Origin: an uncultured Methylocystaceae bacterium
GTDB taxonomy: Bacteria; Pseudomonadota; Alphaproteobacteria; Rhizobiales; Beijerinckiaceae
Reading direction: 5' to 3'
NCBI GenBank assembly: GCA_945956975.1
Contig: CAMFKC010000191.1
Location: 1 to 5,764 of the forward strand
Length of the DNA: 5,764 nt
Both the position numbers and the translations under genes were made by a program. This document shows, in pieces, positions 1 through 5,584 of the stretch. The notes beneath the pieces are model-generated. The model was not told the DNA's origin and did not search any database. It worked only from the letters and a program-made list of their open reading frames with translations. Position 1 is the stretch's first letter, and every line of letters begins with the position of its first letter.

Positions 1-184
1 GGCCTCCCCCGAGTTCGGTCAGGATGACCAGAGGCAGCAACGCTGCGGGCACCCCCATCTTTGCCATGTAGGCCGACGTGCCGGCATATCCGCCTATCTT
101 GCTCGCTCCCGCCGAAATGAAGATCGCCGAGATGAAGATGCGGCCGAGCAGTGCGGCGGCGTTGCTGATGGTCGGGTTGTTCAC
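1..184 (-). CDS. DoxX family membrane protein, N-terminal part (runs off left edge)
   Basis: Only the first 61 codons are in the window. The protein starts (M/V)NNPTISNAAALLGRIFIS and continues with a hydrophobic helix at about residues 8-28 that ends in AGASKIGGY, a short loop with MAKMGVP, and the start of a second hydrophobic stretch ending TELGGG. This order (helix, 'AGxxKI', loop, small 'GVP', then helix with 'ELGGG') is typical of the DoxX/YphA-like family, small four-helix inner-membrane proteins of poorly defined function, sometimes linked to redox or thiol stress. I chose the GTG at 184-182 because GGAG lies 8 bases upstream; an ATG a little upstream is in another frame and stops immediately. 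A farther in-frame GTG exists but lacks this support. The gene is divergent from usg. The C-terminus cannot be seen. Confidence 0.8.
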   Translation of the reverse strand, partial: MNNPTISNAAALLGRIFISAIFISAGASKIGGYAGTSAYMAKMGVPAALLPLVILTELGGG

Positions 185-230
185 CGGTCTGTCTCCATGT
201 GATCGATGGCCAACACGTAGATTTTCTAGG

Positions 231-244
231 GCTTTCACGAAAGC
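231..244. promoter_or_regulatory. 14-base near-perfect palindrome, candidate operator upstream of doxX-like gene
   Basis: GCTTTCACGAAAGC consists of two 6-base inverted arms separated by 2 bases. It sits 46 bases upstream of the GTG start of the DoxX-family gene and about 195 bases upstream of usg. The size and spacing fit a dimeric repressor site. No regulator can be named from the sequence, and it could be a chance palindrome. Confidence 0.3.
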
Positions 245-263
245 GCGACGCGCGGGGCGGGCT

Positions 264-380
264 ATTGCGCCGATGCAATCGCCAAACACCCAATCTGGCC
301 CGGCTCTTGCTTTTACCAACGTGCGGTCGGCGCGTTAACCATGTGGCAAGCAATCGGGTCTGCAATCGAGCGTATTGCAG
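264..380. repeat. Cluster of GCAATCG direct repeats and ATTGC/GCAAT inverted repeats upstream of usg
   Basis: GCAATCG occurs three times (275-281, 350-356, 362-368), and the inverse ATTGC occurs at 264-268 and 374-378. Two of these pairings form inverted repeats: ATTGC/GCAAT (264-279, 6-base gap) and CTGCAAT/ATTGCAG (360-380, 7-base arms, 7-base gap). The cluster lies in the non-coding stretch between the divergent DoxX-family gene and usg. It may hold regulatory binding sites or a leader hairpin for usg. No known factor is identified. Confidence 0.4.
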
Positions 381-439
381 CTCCGCCCAAGTGGGTTCGG
401 ACCGCAAAAGGAAGGGTCGACTATCAATGTGAGGGCGAA

Positions 440-757
440 ATGGTGGAAAAATTGCGCGTGGAGGCCGCCGAGATCGGCCGTACGGGTCGCGTATCAGAAG
501 ATTTCCTGCGGCAGCTCGCCGGCTGGGGTCTGACGACAGCGGAAATTCTATACCGCATGCCAGACCATCCCGTGCTGCTGCAAAGCTTCATCTGGCAGGA
601 ATACGACGCCGCGCCGCATTTTCCCGTCCTCAAGAAATTCCTGACCTTCTGGCGCGAGACGCTCGATGGTCCGCTTTTTTCCGTGCGAATTGGCCATGAG
701 CGGCTGATCCGGCCTGCCGAAATCAGGACCGTCGGCGCAGAGTTCAGATTTCATTGA
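440..757 (+). CDS. usg: Usg family protein (tryptophan-operon-associated, function unknown)
   Basis: This 105-residue soluble protein matches my recollection of the alphaproteobacterial Usg family. The diagnostic core is VSEDFLRQLAGWGLTTAEIL at about residues 18-37, then YRMPDHPVLLQSFIWQEYD, a 'FPVLKKFLTFWRETLDGPLFSV' segment, and a C-terminal 'EIRTVGAEFRFH'. The name comes from the small gene upstream of trpF in the Caulobacter trpFBA operon; no biochemical role is established. No trp gene is seen beside it here. There are no catalytic motifs, signal peptide or membrane segments. I chose the ATG at 440 because GAGGG lies 4 bases upstream and family members are about 90-105 residues. The same frame is open back to an ATG at 341 (138 residues), but that extension does not look like the family and contains the 360-380 inverted repeat. 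The gene converges on the c-di-GMP gene. Start is less certain than identity. Confidence 0.85.
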   Translation: MVEKLRVEAAEIGRTGRVSEDFLRQLAGWGLTTAEILYRMPDHPVLLQSFIWQEYDAAPHFPVLKKFLTFWRETLDGPLFSVRIGHERLIRPAEIRTVGAEFRFH

Positions 758-763
758 AGACAA

Positions 764-784
764 GCGGCGCGTGAGACGCGCCGC
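764..784. terminator. Hairpin between convergent usg and GGDEF-EAL genes, candidate bidirectional terminator
   Basis: GCGGCGCG (764-771) and CGCGCCGC (777-784) form a perfect 8-base GC-only stem with a 5-base loop. It begins 7 bases after the usg stop and 5 bases after the stop of the opposing gene. Neither side has a real T-run; the minus-strand side is followed by TTGTCTTC, the better tail. The position between two converging stops supports a terminator, while the lack of a U-tract weakens the intrinsic case. Confidence 0.6.
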
Positions 785-788
785 ACCG

Positions 789-2951
789 TCAAGCCACGGC
801 GCGGTTCTGTTCTGCGCCGCTTTCCTGCAGCCGCAGGCGGCGGGTGATCTCCGCCGCAGAGACGGGCTTTGAGAAAAGATAGCCCTGCAATTCGTGGCAT
901 CCCAGCGCCTGAAGGAAGCGATGCTGGTCGGCGCTCTCGACACCCTCGGCGGTCACTGTCAAACCCAGGGCGCGGCCCAGATGCACGATCGAGTGCACGA
1001 TGATCGCGCCTTCGCCGGCGCTTTCCAAGGATTCCAGGAACGACTTGTCGATCTTGATCTTGTCGAAGGCGAAGCGGCGCAAATAGATCAGGCTGGAATA
1101 GCCGGTTCCGAAATCGTCGAGCGCGAGGCGTATGCCCATCGCGCGCAGGTTGATCATGGCGTCTTCCGCGGCGTCCGCATCGGACAGCAGTACGCTTTCC
1201 GTTAGCTCCAGTTCGAGGCGTTCCGGCTCGATGCCGGTTTCCTGCAGCAGGCGCTCGATCCGGTCTCCGAAATCCTTCTGACGGAACTGCACGGCCGACA
1301 CGTTGACCGCGACCTTTAGGCCGGGCCACAGGCGCATGTCCGCGAGCGCGCGCCGCAATACCCAGTCGCCGAGCGGCAGGATGAGGTCGCATTCCTCCGC
1401 CAGCGTGATGAAATTGGCCGGCGAGATGAGGCCGTGCTCGGGATGAGGCCAGCGCACCAGCGATTCGACGCCCACCATGCGCTTGCCGGAAATATCCATG
1501 ATCGGCTGATATTGGAGCAGCAGGGCGCCGGCCTCGATCGCCGTCCGCAAGTCGTCTTCCACAACCTTACGCATGCGCATTTGATCGCCGAGCTTCTGCT
1601 CGAAGAACGAATAACGGTTGCGGCCTTCGTTCTTCGCCCGATAGAGCGCAACATCGGCGCGGCGCATCAACTCGTCGGCCGTGTCGGCATCCTGCGGGCA
1701 GAGGGCGATGCCAACAGATAGGCCGACGTAGATCTGCCGGTCGTCGATATCGAAGGGTTCCGCCATCGCATCGATGATCTTGCGGGCGAGCATTTCGGCG
1801 TCGCGGGGCCCGACGACGTCCGTCTGGAGGATGGCGAATTCATCGCCTTCGAAGCGGGCGAGACGGCCGGAGGCGCGCAGCAGGTTGCCGAGCCTCAGGC
1901 CCAGCGCAGCGAGCAGCTTGTCGCCAGCGTCACGTCCGCAACTGTCGTTGATCTCCTGGAAGCGGTCGCAGTCGAGGTACAGGACCGCCGCGCCATGTTC
2001 GTTGACCGTGCGTCGGACGCGGTCGAGTTCGCTTTCGAGCAAGCGCGTGAACATCGAGCGGTTCGGCAGGCCGGTCAGCGGATCCTGGCCGGCGGCTTCG
2101 AAAGTCTCGGCCTCGTCGACCACGGCCTCTTCGGTCACGCGCCGCGCGTGGGCGACAGTGAAGGCCGCGAAGAACAGGGCAAAGGAGATCAGCAACCAGG
2201 CGACGCTTTCGACGATCATTTCGCCCGGGCGCTGGGCGCGCCAAGCGAGCAAAAAGGCGCGTCCATCGGGACTGGCGGCGAGCGGGGCGGTGGCGCCTTC
2301 GGCTGGCGCCGCCGTCGCCGGTACGATTTCGAGGCGCTGCGTATCGGCGGCTCGGGCGAGCGAGGCGAGCAGGGCGGCGTCGATCGGGCGCACGGCGAGG
2401 AAGGCAAGGCCTGCGCCGGCCGCGCTTACGTTCGGCGTCAGACTGATGAAGGCAGCGCGTCCATTCGGGAATGCGATTGCGGTGCGCGGGCTCGCCCAAG
2501 GCGAAGCCGCCTCCCGTTCGGACAGGCGGCCACGCAGCGGAGCGTCACTGGGGACGGGATCGGCCGCAAGCGGCGCGGCGGCTGACAGCGCGCCGGAAAG
2601 CTGAGGATTTTCAGAGGTCGCAGCGGAAAAATCCTTGGCGAGGTCGATGATGTAGGCGTCCGCACCAGGCACATGGACCGGCCCGTCCGTCTGCCTGCGG
2701 GCGAGGGCCATCGGCTCCGGCAGGCGTTCCGCCATCTGCCGGGCTTCCTCGGCGAAACTTGCGCGTGCGGCGTCCAGCGCGGCGGTGACGGCCGCGGCTT
2801 CTGTCTCCGCCTGGCTACGGTTTGCGCGGTCGCGCGATACGAAAAGCCCGCCGCCAAGGCCAAAGAGGGTAAGGCACACGACCACGCCGACGGCGAACAT
2901 GCTGCGTTCGCCGTGCGCCAGCCGGGCGATCTTCTTCTGGGGGGCGATCAT
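789..2951 (-). CDS. Membrane-anchored GGDEF-EAL protein, probable c-di-GMP phosphodiesterase
   Basis: This 720-residue inner-membrane signalling protein has one membrane helix at about 18-39, a periplasmic region at 40-245 whose end (AVRPIDAALLASLAR, 186-200) resembles a CHASE4-type sensor, a second helix at about 247-267, GGDEF at about 285-450 and EAL at about 470-710. The diguanylate cyclase signature is EGDEF (368-372) instead of GGDEF, and the inhibitory RxxD site reads RASG (359-362), so cyclase activity is doubtful; the other nucleotide-site residues (D327, N335, D344) remain. The EAL domain looks intact: ESL in place of EAL (E496), N550, E585 in LTES, D612-D613 in DDFGTG, K633, E669, E672 and Q689 in QGYLFSKP. 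The likely reaction is hydrolysis of cyclic-di-GMP to pGpG, possibly tuned by GTP on the degenerate domain. I preferred the ATG at 2951, with GGA 6 bases upstream; an in-frame TTG lies five codons earlier. It stands alone 110 bases after radC. Confidence 0.93.
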   Translation of the reverse strand: MIAPQKKIARLAHGERSMFAVGVVVCLTLFGLGGGLFVSRDRANRSQAETEAAAVTAALDAARASFAEEARQMAERLPEPMALARRQTDGPVHVPGADAYIIDLAKDFSAATSENPQLSGALSAAAPLAADPVPSDAPLRGRLSEREAASPWASPRTAIAFPNGRAAFISLTPNVSAAGAGLAFLAVRPIDAALLASLARAADTQRLEIVPATAAPAEGATAPLAASPDGRAFLLAWRAQRPGEMIVESVAWLLISFALFFAAFTVAHARRVTEEAVVDEAETFEAAGQDPLTGLPNRSMFTRLLESELDRVRRTVNEHGAAVLYLDCDRFQEINDSCGRDAGDKLLAALGLRLGNLLRASGRLARFEGDEFAILQTDVVGPRDAEMLARKIIDAMAEPFDIDDRQIYVGLSVGIALCPQDADTADELMRRADVALYRAKNEGRNRYSFFEQKLGDQMRMRKVVEDDLRTAIEAGALLLQYQPIMDISGKRMVGVESLVRWPHPEHGLISPANFITLAEECDLILPLGDWVLRRALADMRLWPGLKVAVNVSAVQFRQKDFGDRIERLLQETGIEPERLELELTESVLLSDADAAEDAMINLRAMGIRLALDDFGTGYSSLIYLRRFAFDKIKIDKSFLESLESAGEGAIIVHSIVHLGRALGLTVTAEGVESADQHRFLQALGCHELQGYLFSKPVSAAEITRRLRLQESGAEQNRAVA

Positions 2952-3061
2952 GACCTGTCCGCGCAATACACGAGCGAATACTAGTCACCGTTCGTTAACG
3001 CCGGGTTTGGATGGCAGCGCCAATTGCAAGGCGGGCCGAAACGATGGCATTCGGCCAGGCA
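2952..3061 (-). promoter_or_regulatory. Intergenic leader upstream of the GGDEF-EAL gene
   Basis: This 110-base gap separates radC from the GGDEF-EAL gene on the same strand and should hold the promoter of the latter. I found no convincing -35/-10 pair at 16-18 base spacing. It contains the palindrome CGTTAACG at 2993-3000, 42 bases before the ATG, and a hairpin just after the radC stop. The TTAAC core recalls a CtrA-type half site, but the second TTAA at the right spacing is missing. Confidence 0.3.
3034..3056 (-). terminator. Hairpin just downstream of radC, possible terminator
   Basis: GGCCGAA (3034-3040) and TTCGGCC (3050-3056) form a perfect 7-base stem with a 9-base loop, starting 5 bases after the radC stop in the direction of radC transcription. 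The downstream side is not T-rich, so intrinsic termination would be weak; it may instead be a 3' end stabiliser or need Rho. Confidence 0.4.
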
Positions 3062-3751
3062 CTAGAGCAGCCGTAGACCCTTGAAGCTGGCGTGCCCGTG
3101 CTTGCCGATGATCAGATGATCATGGACCACAATGCCCATGAGGCCGGAGATCGTCACGATCTCCTCGGTCATGCGGATGTCGGCTTTGGATGGCGTCGGG
3201 TCGCCGGATGGATGGTTGTGGGCAAGCACGAGCGCCGTCGAACCCAGCTCGAGCGCGCGGCGCACGATTTCGCGGGGGTAGACGGGCGTGTGGTCGACGG
3301 TGCCGACCGACATGACTTCGTCGGCCAGCAGCGCGTTCTTCTTGTCGAGGAAGAGGACCCGGAACTCCTCACGGTCCGAATAGCCCATGGCGGCGCGGCA
3401 ATAGTCGATCACGTCCTTGAACGAAGACAGAACCTGCCGGTGCTGAACGCCTTGGCGCGCCAGCCGCTTCGCCGCGGCTTCCACGATCTTGAAATCGACG
3501 ACCGAAGCGTCCGCCAGGTCCTTGGCCTCGCGCAATCGGTCGGGCCGCGCGGTCAGCACTTCGGCGAAGGAGCCGTGGCGCTTGAGCAGGGCCTTGGCGA
3601 GAGGCTTGACGTCGCGGCGAGGAATGGTTCGGAAGAGCAGGAGCTCGAGCAGTTCGTAGTCGGCCAGCGAATCGGGCCCGGCTTCGAGAAACCGATCGCG
3701 CAGTCGTTGCCGATGGCCGAGGTAATGCTTTTCGGCGTCGTCGTCGGGCAT
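3062..3751 (-). CDS. radC: RadC family protein (JAB/JAMM domain)
   Basis: This 229-residue protein has the RadC layout: an N-terminal helical part (HRQRLRDRFLEAG, then DYELLELLLF at 31-40) and a C-terminal JAB domain at about 105-229. The JAMM metal motif is complete: E145 (plausible ligand), H178 and H180 in HNHPSGD, then S188 and D191 at the consensus spacing. The segment TVDHTPVYPREIVRRALEL is strongly typical of the family. Despite the name, RadC is not a proven DNA repair protein; the true role of this predicted metallo-hydrolase fold is unsettled. The N-terminal helix-hairpin-helix appears degenerate: residues 78-84 read DLADASV where relatives usually have a glycine-containing hairpin such as GVGEA. 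I chose the ATG at 3751, 7 bases after the map stop with no clear Shine-Dalgarno, suggesting translational coupling. The only other in-frame start, ATG at 3823, would overlap map by 65 bases. Confidence 0.93.
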   Translation of the reverse strand: MPDDDAEKHYLGHRQRLRDRFLEAGPDSLADYELLELLLFRTIPRRDVKPLAKALLKRHGSFAEVLTARPDRLREAKDLADASVVDFKIVEAAAKRLARQGVQHRQVLSSFKDVIDYCRAAMGYSDREEFRVLFLDKKNALLADEVMSVGTVDHTPVYPREIVRRALELGSTALVLAHNHPSGDPTPSKADIRMTEEIVTISGLMGIVVHDHLIIGKHGHASFKGLRLL

Positions 3752-3758
3752 GGCGCCG

Positions 3759-4586
3759 TCAGGCGACCAGCAGCGGCGGGTGGTCGACCTTGTTGGGCGA
3801 CAGCGTGAATATTTCCACGCCATCCTCGGTCACGCCGACAGTGTGCTCGAACTGGGCCGACAGCGACCGATCGCGCGTGACCGCCGTCCAGCCGTCGGAA
3901 AGGATTTTCACGTGCGGGCGGCCCAGATTGATCATCGGCTCGATGGTGAAGAACATGCCGGGCTTGAGCTGCACGCCTTCGCCACGCCGGCCGTAATGCA
4001 GGATGTTCGGCTCGTCGTGGAACAGGCGGCCGAGGCCGTGGCCGCAGAAGTCGCGCACGACGGTGCAGCGTTCGCTTTCGGCATATTGCTGGATGGCGAA
4101 GCCGATGTCGCCGGTATGGGCTCCGGGCCGCGTCACTGCGATGCCGCGCAGGAGGGACTCGTAGGTCACGTCGATCAGTCGCTCGGCGCGCCGGGGAATG
4201 GCGCCGACGCCGTACATGCGGCTGGAATCGCCGTGCCAGCCATCGAAGATCAGCGTGACGTCGATATTGACGATGTCGCCCTCGCGCATCGGCTTGTCGT
4301 CGGGGATGCCGTGGCAGACGACATGGTTGATCGAGGTGCAGATCGACTTCCGATAGCCGCGGTAATCCAGCGGCGCGGGATAGGCGCCGTGGTCCATCGC
4401 GAACTGGAAGACGAGATCGTCGAGGCGCGCGGTGGTGACGCCCGGCTTGACCTCGTCCACGAGCATGTCCAGGGCCTGGGCAGTCAGCCGGCCCGCCCTG
4501 CGCATGCCCTCGAAATCCGCCGGCCCGTGCAGCTTGATCTGGCCGGTCTTGCGGCCAGCGGCGAGCGAGGCGTCGACAAAGGTCAT
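3759..4586 (-). CDS. map: Type I methionine aminopeptidase
   Basis: This cytosolic, essential-type enzyme removes the initiator methionine from new proteins when the second residue is small. The 275-residue length fits a bacterial type I enzyme with a short N-terminal extension (about 18 residues before 'IKLHGPADFEGMRRAG'). All five metal ligands of the pita-bread fold can be placed: D109 (NIDVT), D120 (HGDSSRMY), H183 (CGHGLGRLFH), E216 (FTIEPM) and E247 (QFEHTVGVT), with the substrate-site histidines H92 (VCHGIP) and H190 (FHDEP). The ATG at 4586 is the clear start; GGAG lies 11 bases upstream, a rather long spacing. It is the first gene of a map-radC unit and is transcribed divergently from the fkbM gene. 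The gene order map-radC recurs, as I recall, in related alphaproteobacteria. Confidence 0.97.
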   Translation of the reverse strand: MTFVDASLAAGRKTGQIKLHGPADFEGMRRAGRLTAQALDMLVDEVKPGVTTARLDDLVFQFAMDHGAYPAPLDYRGYRKSICTSINHVVCHGIPDDKPMREGDIVNIDVTLIFDGWHGDSSRMYGVGAIPRRAERLIDVTYESLLRGIAVTRPGAHTGDIGFAIQQYAESERCTVVRDFCGHGLGRLFHDEPNILHYGRRGEGVQLKPGMFFTIEPMINLGRPHVKILSDGWTAVTRDRSLSAQFEHTVGVTEDGVEIFTLSPNKVDHPPLLVA

Positions 4587-4591
4587 CTGCG

Positions 4592-4620
4592 CTTAAACTC
4601 CGGAGGATTTTGTCCTCTAT
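4592..4620 (+). promoter_or_regulatory. Candidate promoter for the fkbM-molybdopterin-binding gene pair
   Basis: CTTAAA (4592-4597) and CTCTAT (4615-4620) are separated by exactly 17 bases. They match the alphaproteobacterial housekeeping pattern CTTGAC-N17-CTATAT at 4 of 6 and 5 of 6 positions. Transcription would start near 4627 and give a leader of about 85 bases. The -10 box overlaps that of the map promoter on the other strand. This is a by-eye match and not proven. Confidence 0.4.
4603..4617. repeat. Small inverted repeat in the map-fkbM divergent region
   Basis: GAGGA (4603-4607) and TCCTC (4613-4617) form a 5-base stem with a 5-base loop. On the map strand the TCCTCC part lies directly before the CGGAG Shine-Dalgarno-like sequence and could pair with it. 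It overlaps the candidate promoters on both strands, so it may be an operator, an RNA hairpin or chance. Confidence 0.3.
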
Positions 4621-4647
4621 TTAGGGGAAAGAGACGGATACGCAAAG
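4619..4647 (-). promoter_or_regulatory. Candidate promoter for map-radC
   Basis: On the minus strand CTTTGC (4647-4642) and CTAAAT (4624-4619) are separated by exactly 17 bases, matching CTTGAC-N17-CTATAT at 4 of 6 and 5 of 6 positions. Transcription would begin near 4612, leaving a leader of about 26 bases before the map ATG. It faces and partly overlaps the candidate fkbM promoter. Confidence 0.45.
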
Positions 4648-4711
4648 GCTGTCGCTGGCCGAGCCGGGCCGCGCATGGTAGAGCGGCGCCTCCCGCAATT
4701 CCCCGCACGGC

Positions 4712-5584
4712 ATGCCGCAGAGACAAACCAACGACTTTCAGGCGTTCGGCGCCCATGCGCCGCGCGGCGCGCTGGCGCGGATCATCGGCGCGGCTCGGCG
4801 CGCGCCCGAGGGCTGGGCCGGCCGGCGCGCGGCCTATCTGTTGCGGGCGCTCGGGGTGCGCGCGCTCAAGGGCCGTCCGGCAGACGTGGAATCGCTGGGC
4901 GCGCGCATGCGGCTCTACCCGGCCGACAATGTCAGCGAAAAGCGGATGCTGTTCACGCCGCAATATTTCGACAGGGCCGAGCTCGACTACCTCGCAAAAC
5001 GCATCACGCCGAACTTCGTGTTCGTCGACGTCGGGGCCAACGTGGGCGGCTACAGCCTGTTCGTCGCCGCGCGGGCGGGCGCCGCTGCGCGCATCCTGGC
5101 GATCGAGCCGCAGCCGGAAATTCACGAGCGGCTGGTCTACAATGTCCGGCAGAACGATTTCGCCACGGTCAAGACGCTCGAATGCGCGGCGTCCGACTGC
5201 GACGGCGAGGTGACGATGTTCCTCGACAGCCGCAACCGCGGCGACAGTTCGATCCGCATCGTGCCTAATTTCGACGGCGGCCGACTGACCGTGCGCGCGC
5301 GCCGGCTCGCAGACATACTCGAAGGCGAGGGGCTTGACCGGATCGACGCCATGAAGCTCGATTGCGAGGGGGCAGAGGACCTCATTCTCGAACCCTTCCT
5401 GCGCGCGGCCTCGCGCCGGCTGTGGCCGCAGACCATGATCGTCGAACACATGCCGGACCGCTGGAGCATGGACCTGCCCGCATTCATCGCAGCGCGGGGC
5501 TATCGCGTCACGCTTCGGACGAAACACAATTTGGTCTACGAACGGCAGGATACGGCAGGACAAGGGACGGAAGACAAGGCATGA
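4712..5584 (+). CDS. FkbM family SAM-dependent methyltransferase
   Basis: This 290-residue protein has a Rossmann methyltransferase domain of the FkbM type at about residues 100-270. Motif I is FVDVGANVGGYS (104-115), which binds S-adenosylmethionine; an acidic residue follows in AIEPQ (E132); and the FkbM hallmark MKLDCEGAED lies at 214-223. The first 60 residues are Arg/Ala-rich and unrecognised, followed by a preserved-looking 'GARMRLYPADNVSEKRMLFTPQYFD' segment. Family members mostly O-methylate sugars, polyketides or other small molecules; the substrate here cannot be inferred. No signal peptide or membrane helix is seen, so it is probably cytosolic. The ATG at 4712 is the first start in this frame but lacks a visible Shine-Dalgarno, so the true start could be internal. 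Its stop overlaps the next start (ATGA), which indicates co-transcription and coupled translation with the molybdopterin-binding protein gene. Confidence 0.9.
   Translation: MPQRQTNDFQAFGAHAPRGALARIIGAARRAPEGWAGRRAAYLLRALGVRALKGRPADVESLGARMRLYPADNVSEKRMLFTPQYFDRAELDYLAKRITPNFVFVDVGANVGGYSLFVAARAGAAARILAIEPQPEIHERLVYNVRQNDFATVKTLECAASDCDGEVTMFLDSRNRGDSSIRIVPNFDGGRLTVRARRLADILEGEGLDRIDAMKLDCEGAEDLILEPFLRAASRRLWPQTMIVEHMPDRWSMDLPAFIAARGYRVTLRTKHNLVYERQDTAGQGTEDKA

Noticed and set aside
307..339. TTGCTT as a -35 box for usg
   Set aside because: No acceptable -10 hexamer lies 16-18 bases downstream; the region there is GCGCG-rich.
78..432. Plus-strand small open frames of 86 and 77 codons in and after the DoxX-family gene
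   Set aside because: The first is mostly antisense to the DoxX-family start; both are Arg/Ala/Ser-rich with no Shine-Dalgarno and no family resemblance.
548..943. Minus-strand open frame of 131 codons bridging usg and the end of the GGDEF-EAL gene
   Set aside because: It runs antisense to the recognisable usg core and through the terminator-like hairpin in a wrong frame of the EAL gene; no ribosome site or domain is visible.
1774..2604. Plus-strand open frames of 276 and 196 codons opposite the GGDEF-EAL gene
   Set aside because: They are Ser/Arg/Ala- or Gly/Arg-rich shadows of a well-supported gene and carry no domains.
2961..3030. CTTGCA and TAGTAT as a promoter for the GGDEF-EAL gene
   Set aside because: The two elements are not at a workable spacing and neither has a partner hexamer at 16-18 bases.
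3750..5213. Plus-strand open frame of 487 codons covering map and part of fkbM
   Set aside because: It lies antisense to map, whose catalytic residues are all present, and then in a wrong frame of fkbM. Its translation is His/Arg/Ala/Val-rich without any recognisable domain, as expected for open frames opposite GC-rich genes.
4583..5563. Minus-strand open frame of 326 codons opposite fkbM
   Set aside because: It mirrors the FkbM gene, which has clear DVGAN and KLDCEGAE motifs. The antisense product is low-complexity, has no family features and would collide with the map start region.
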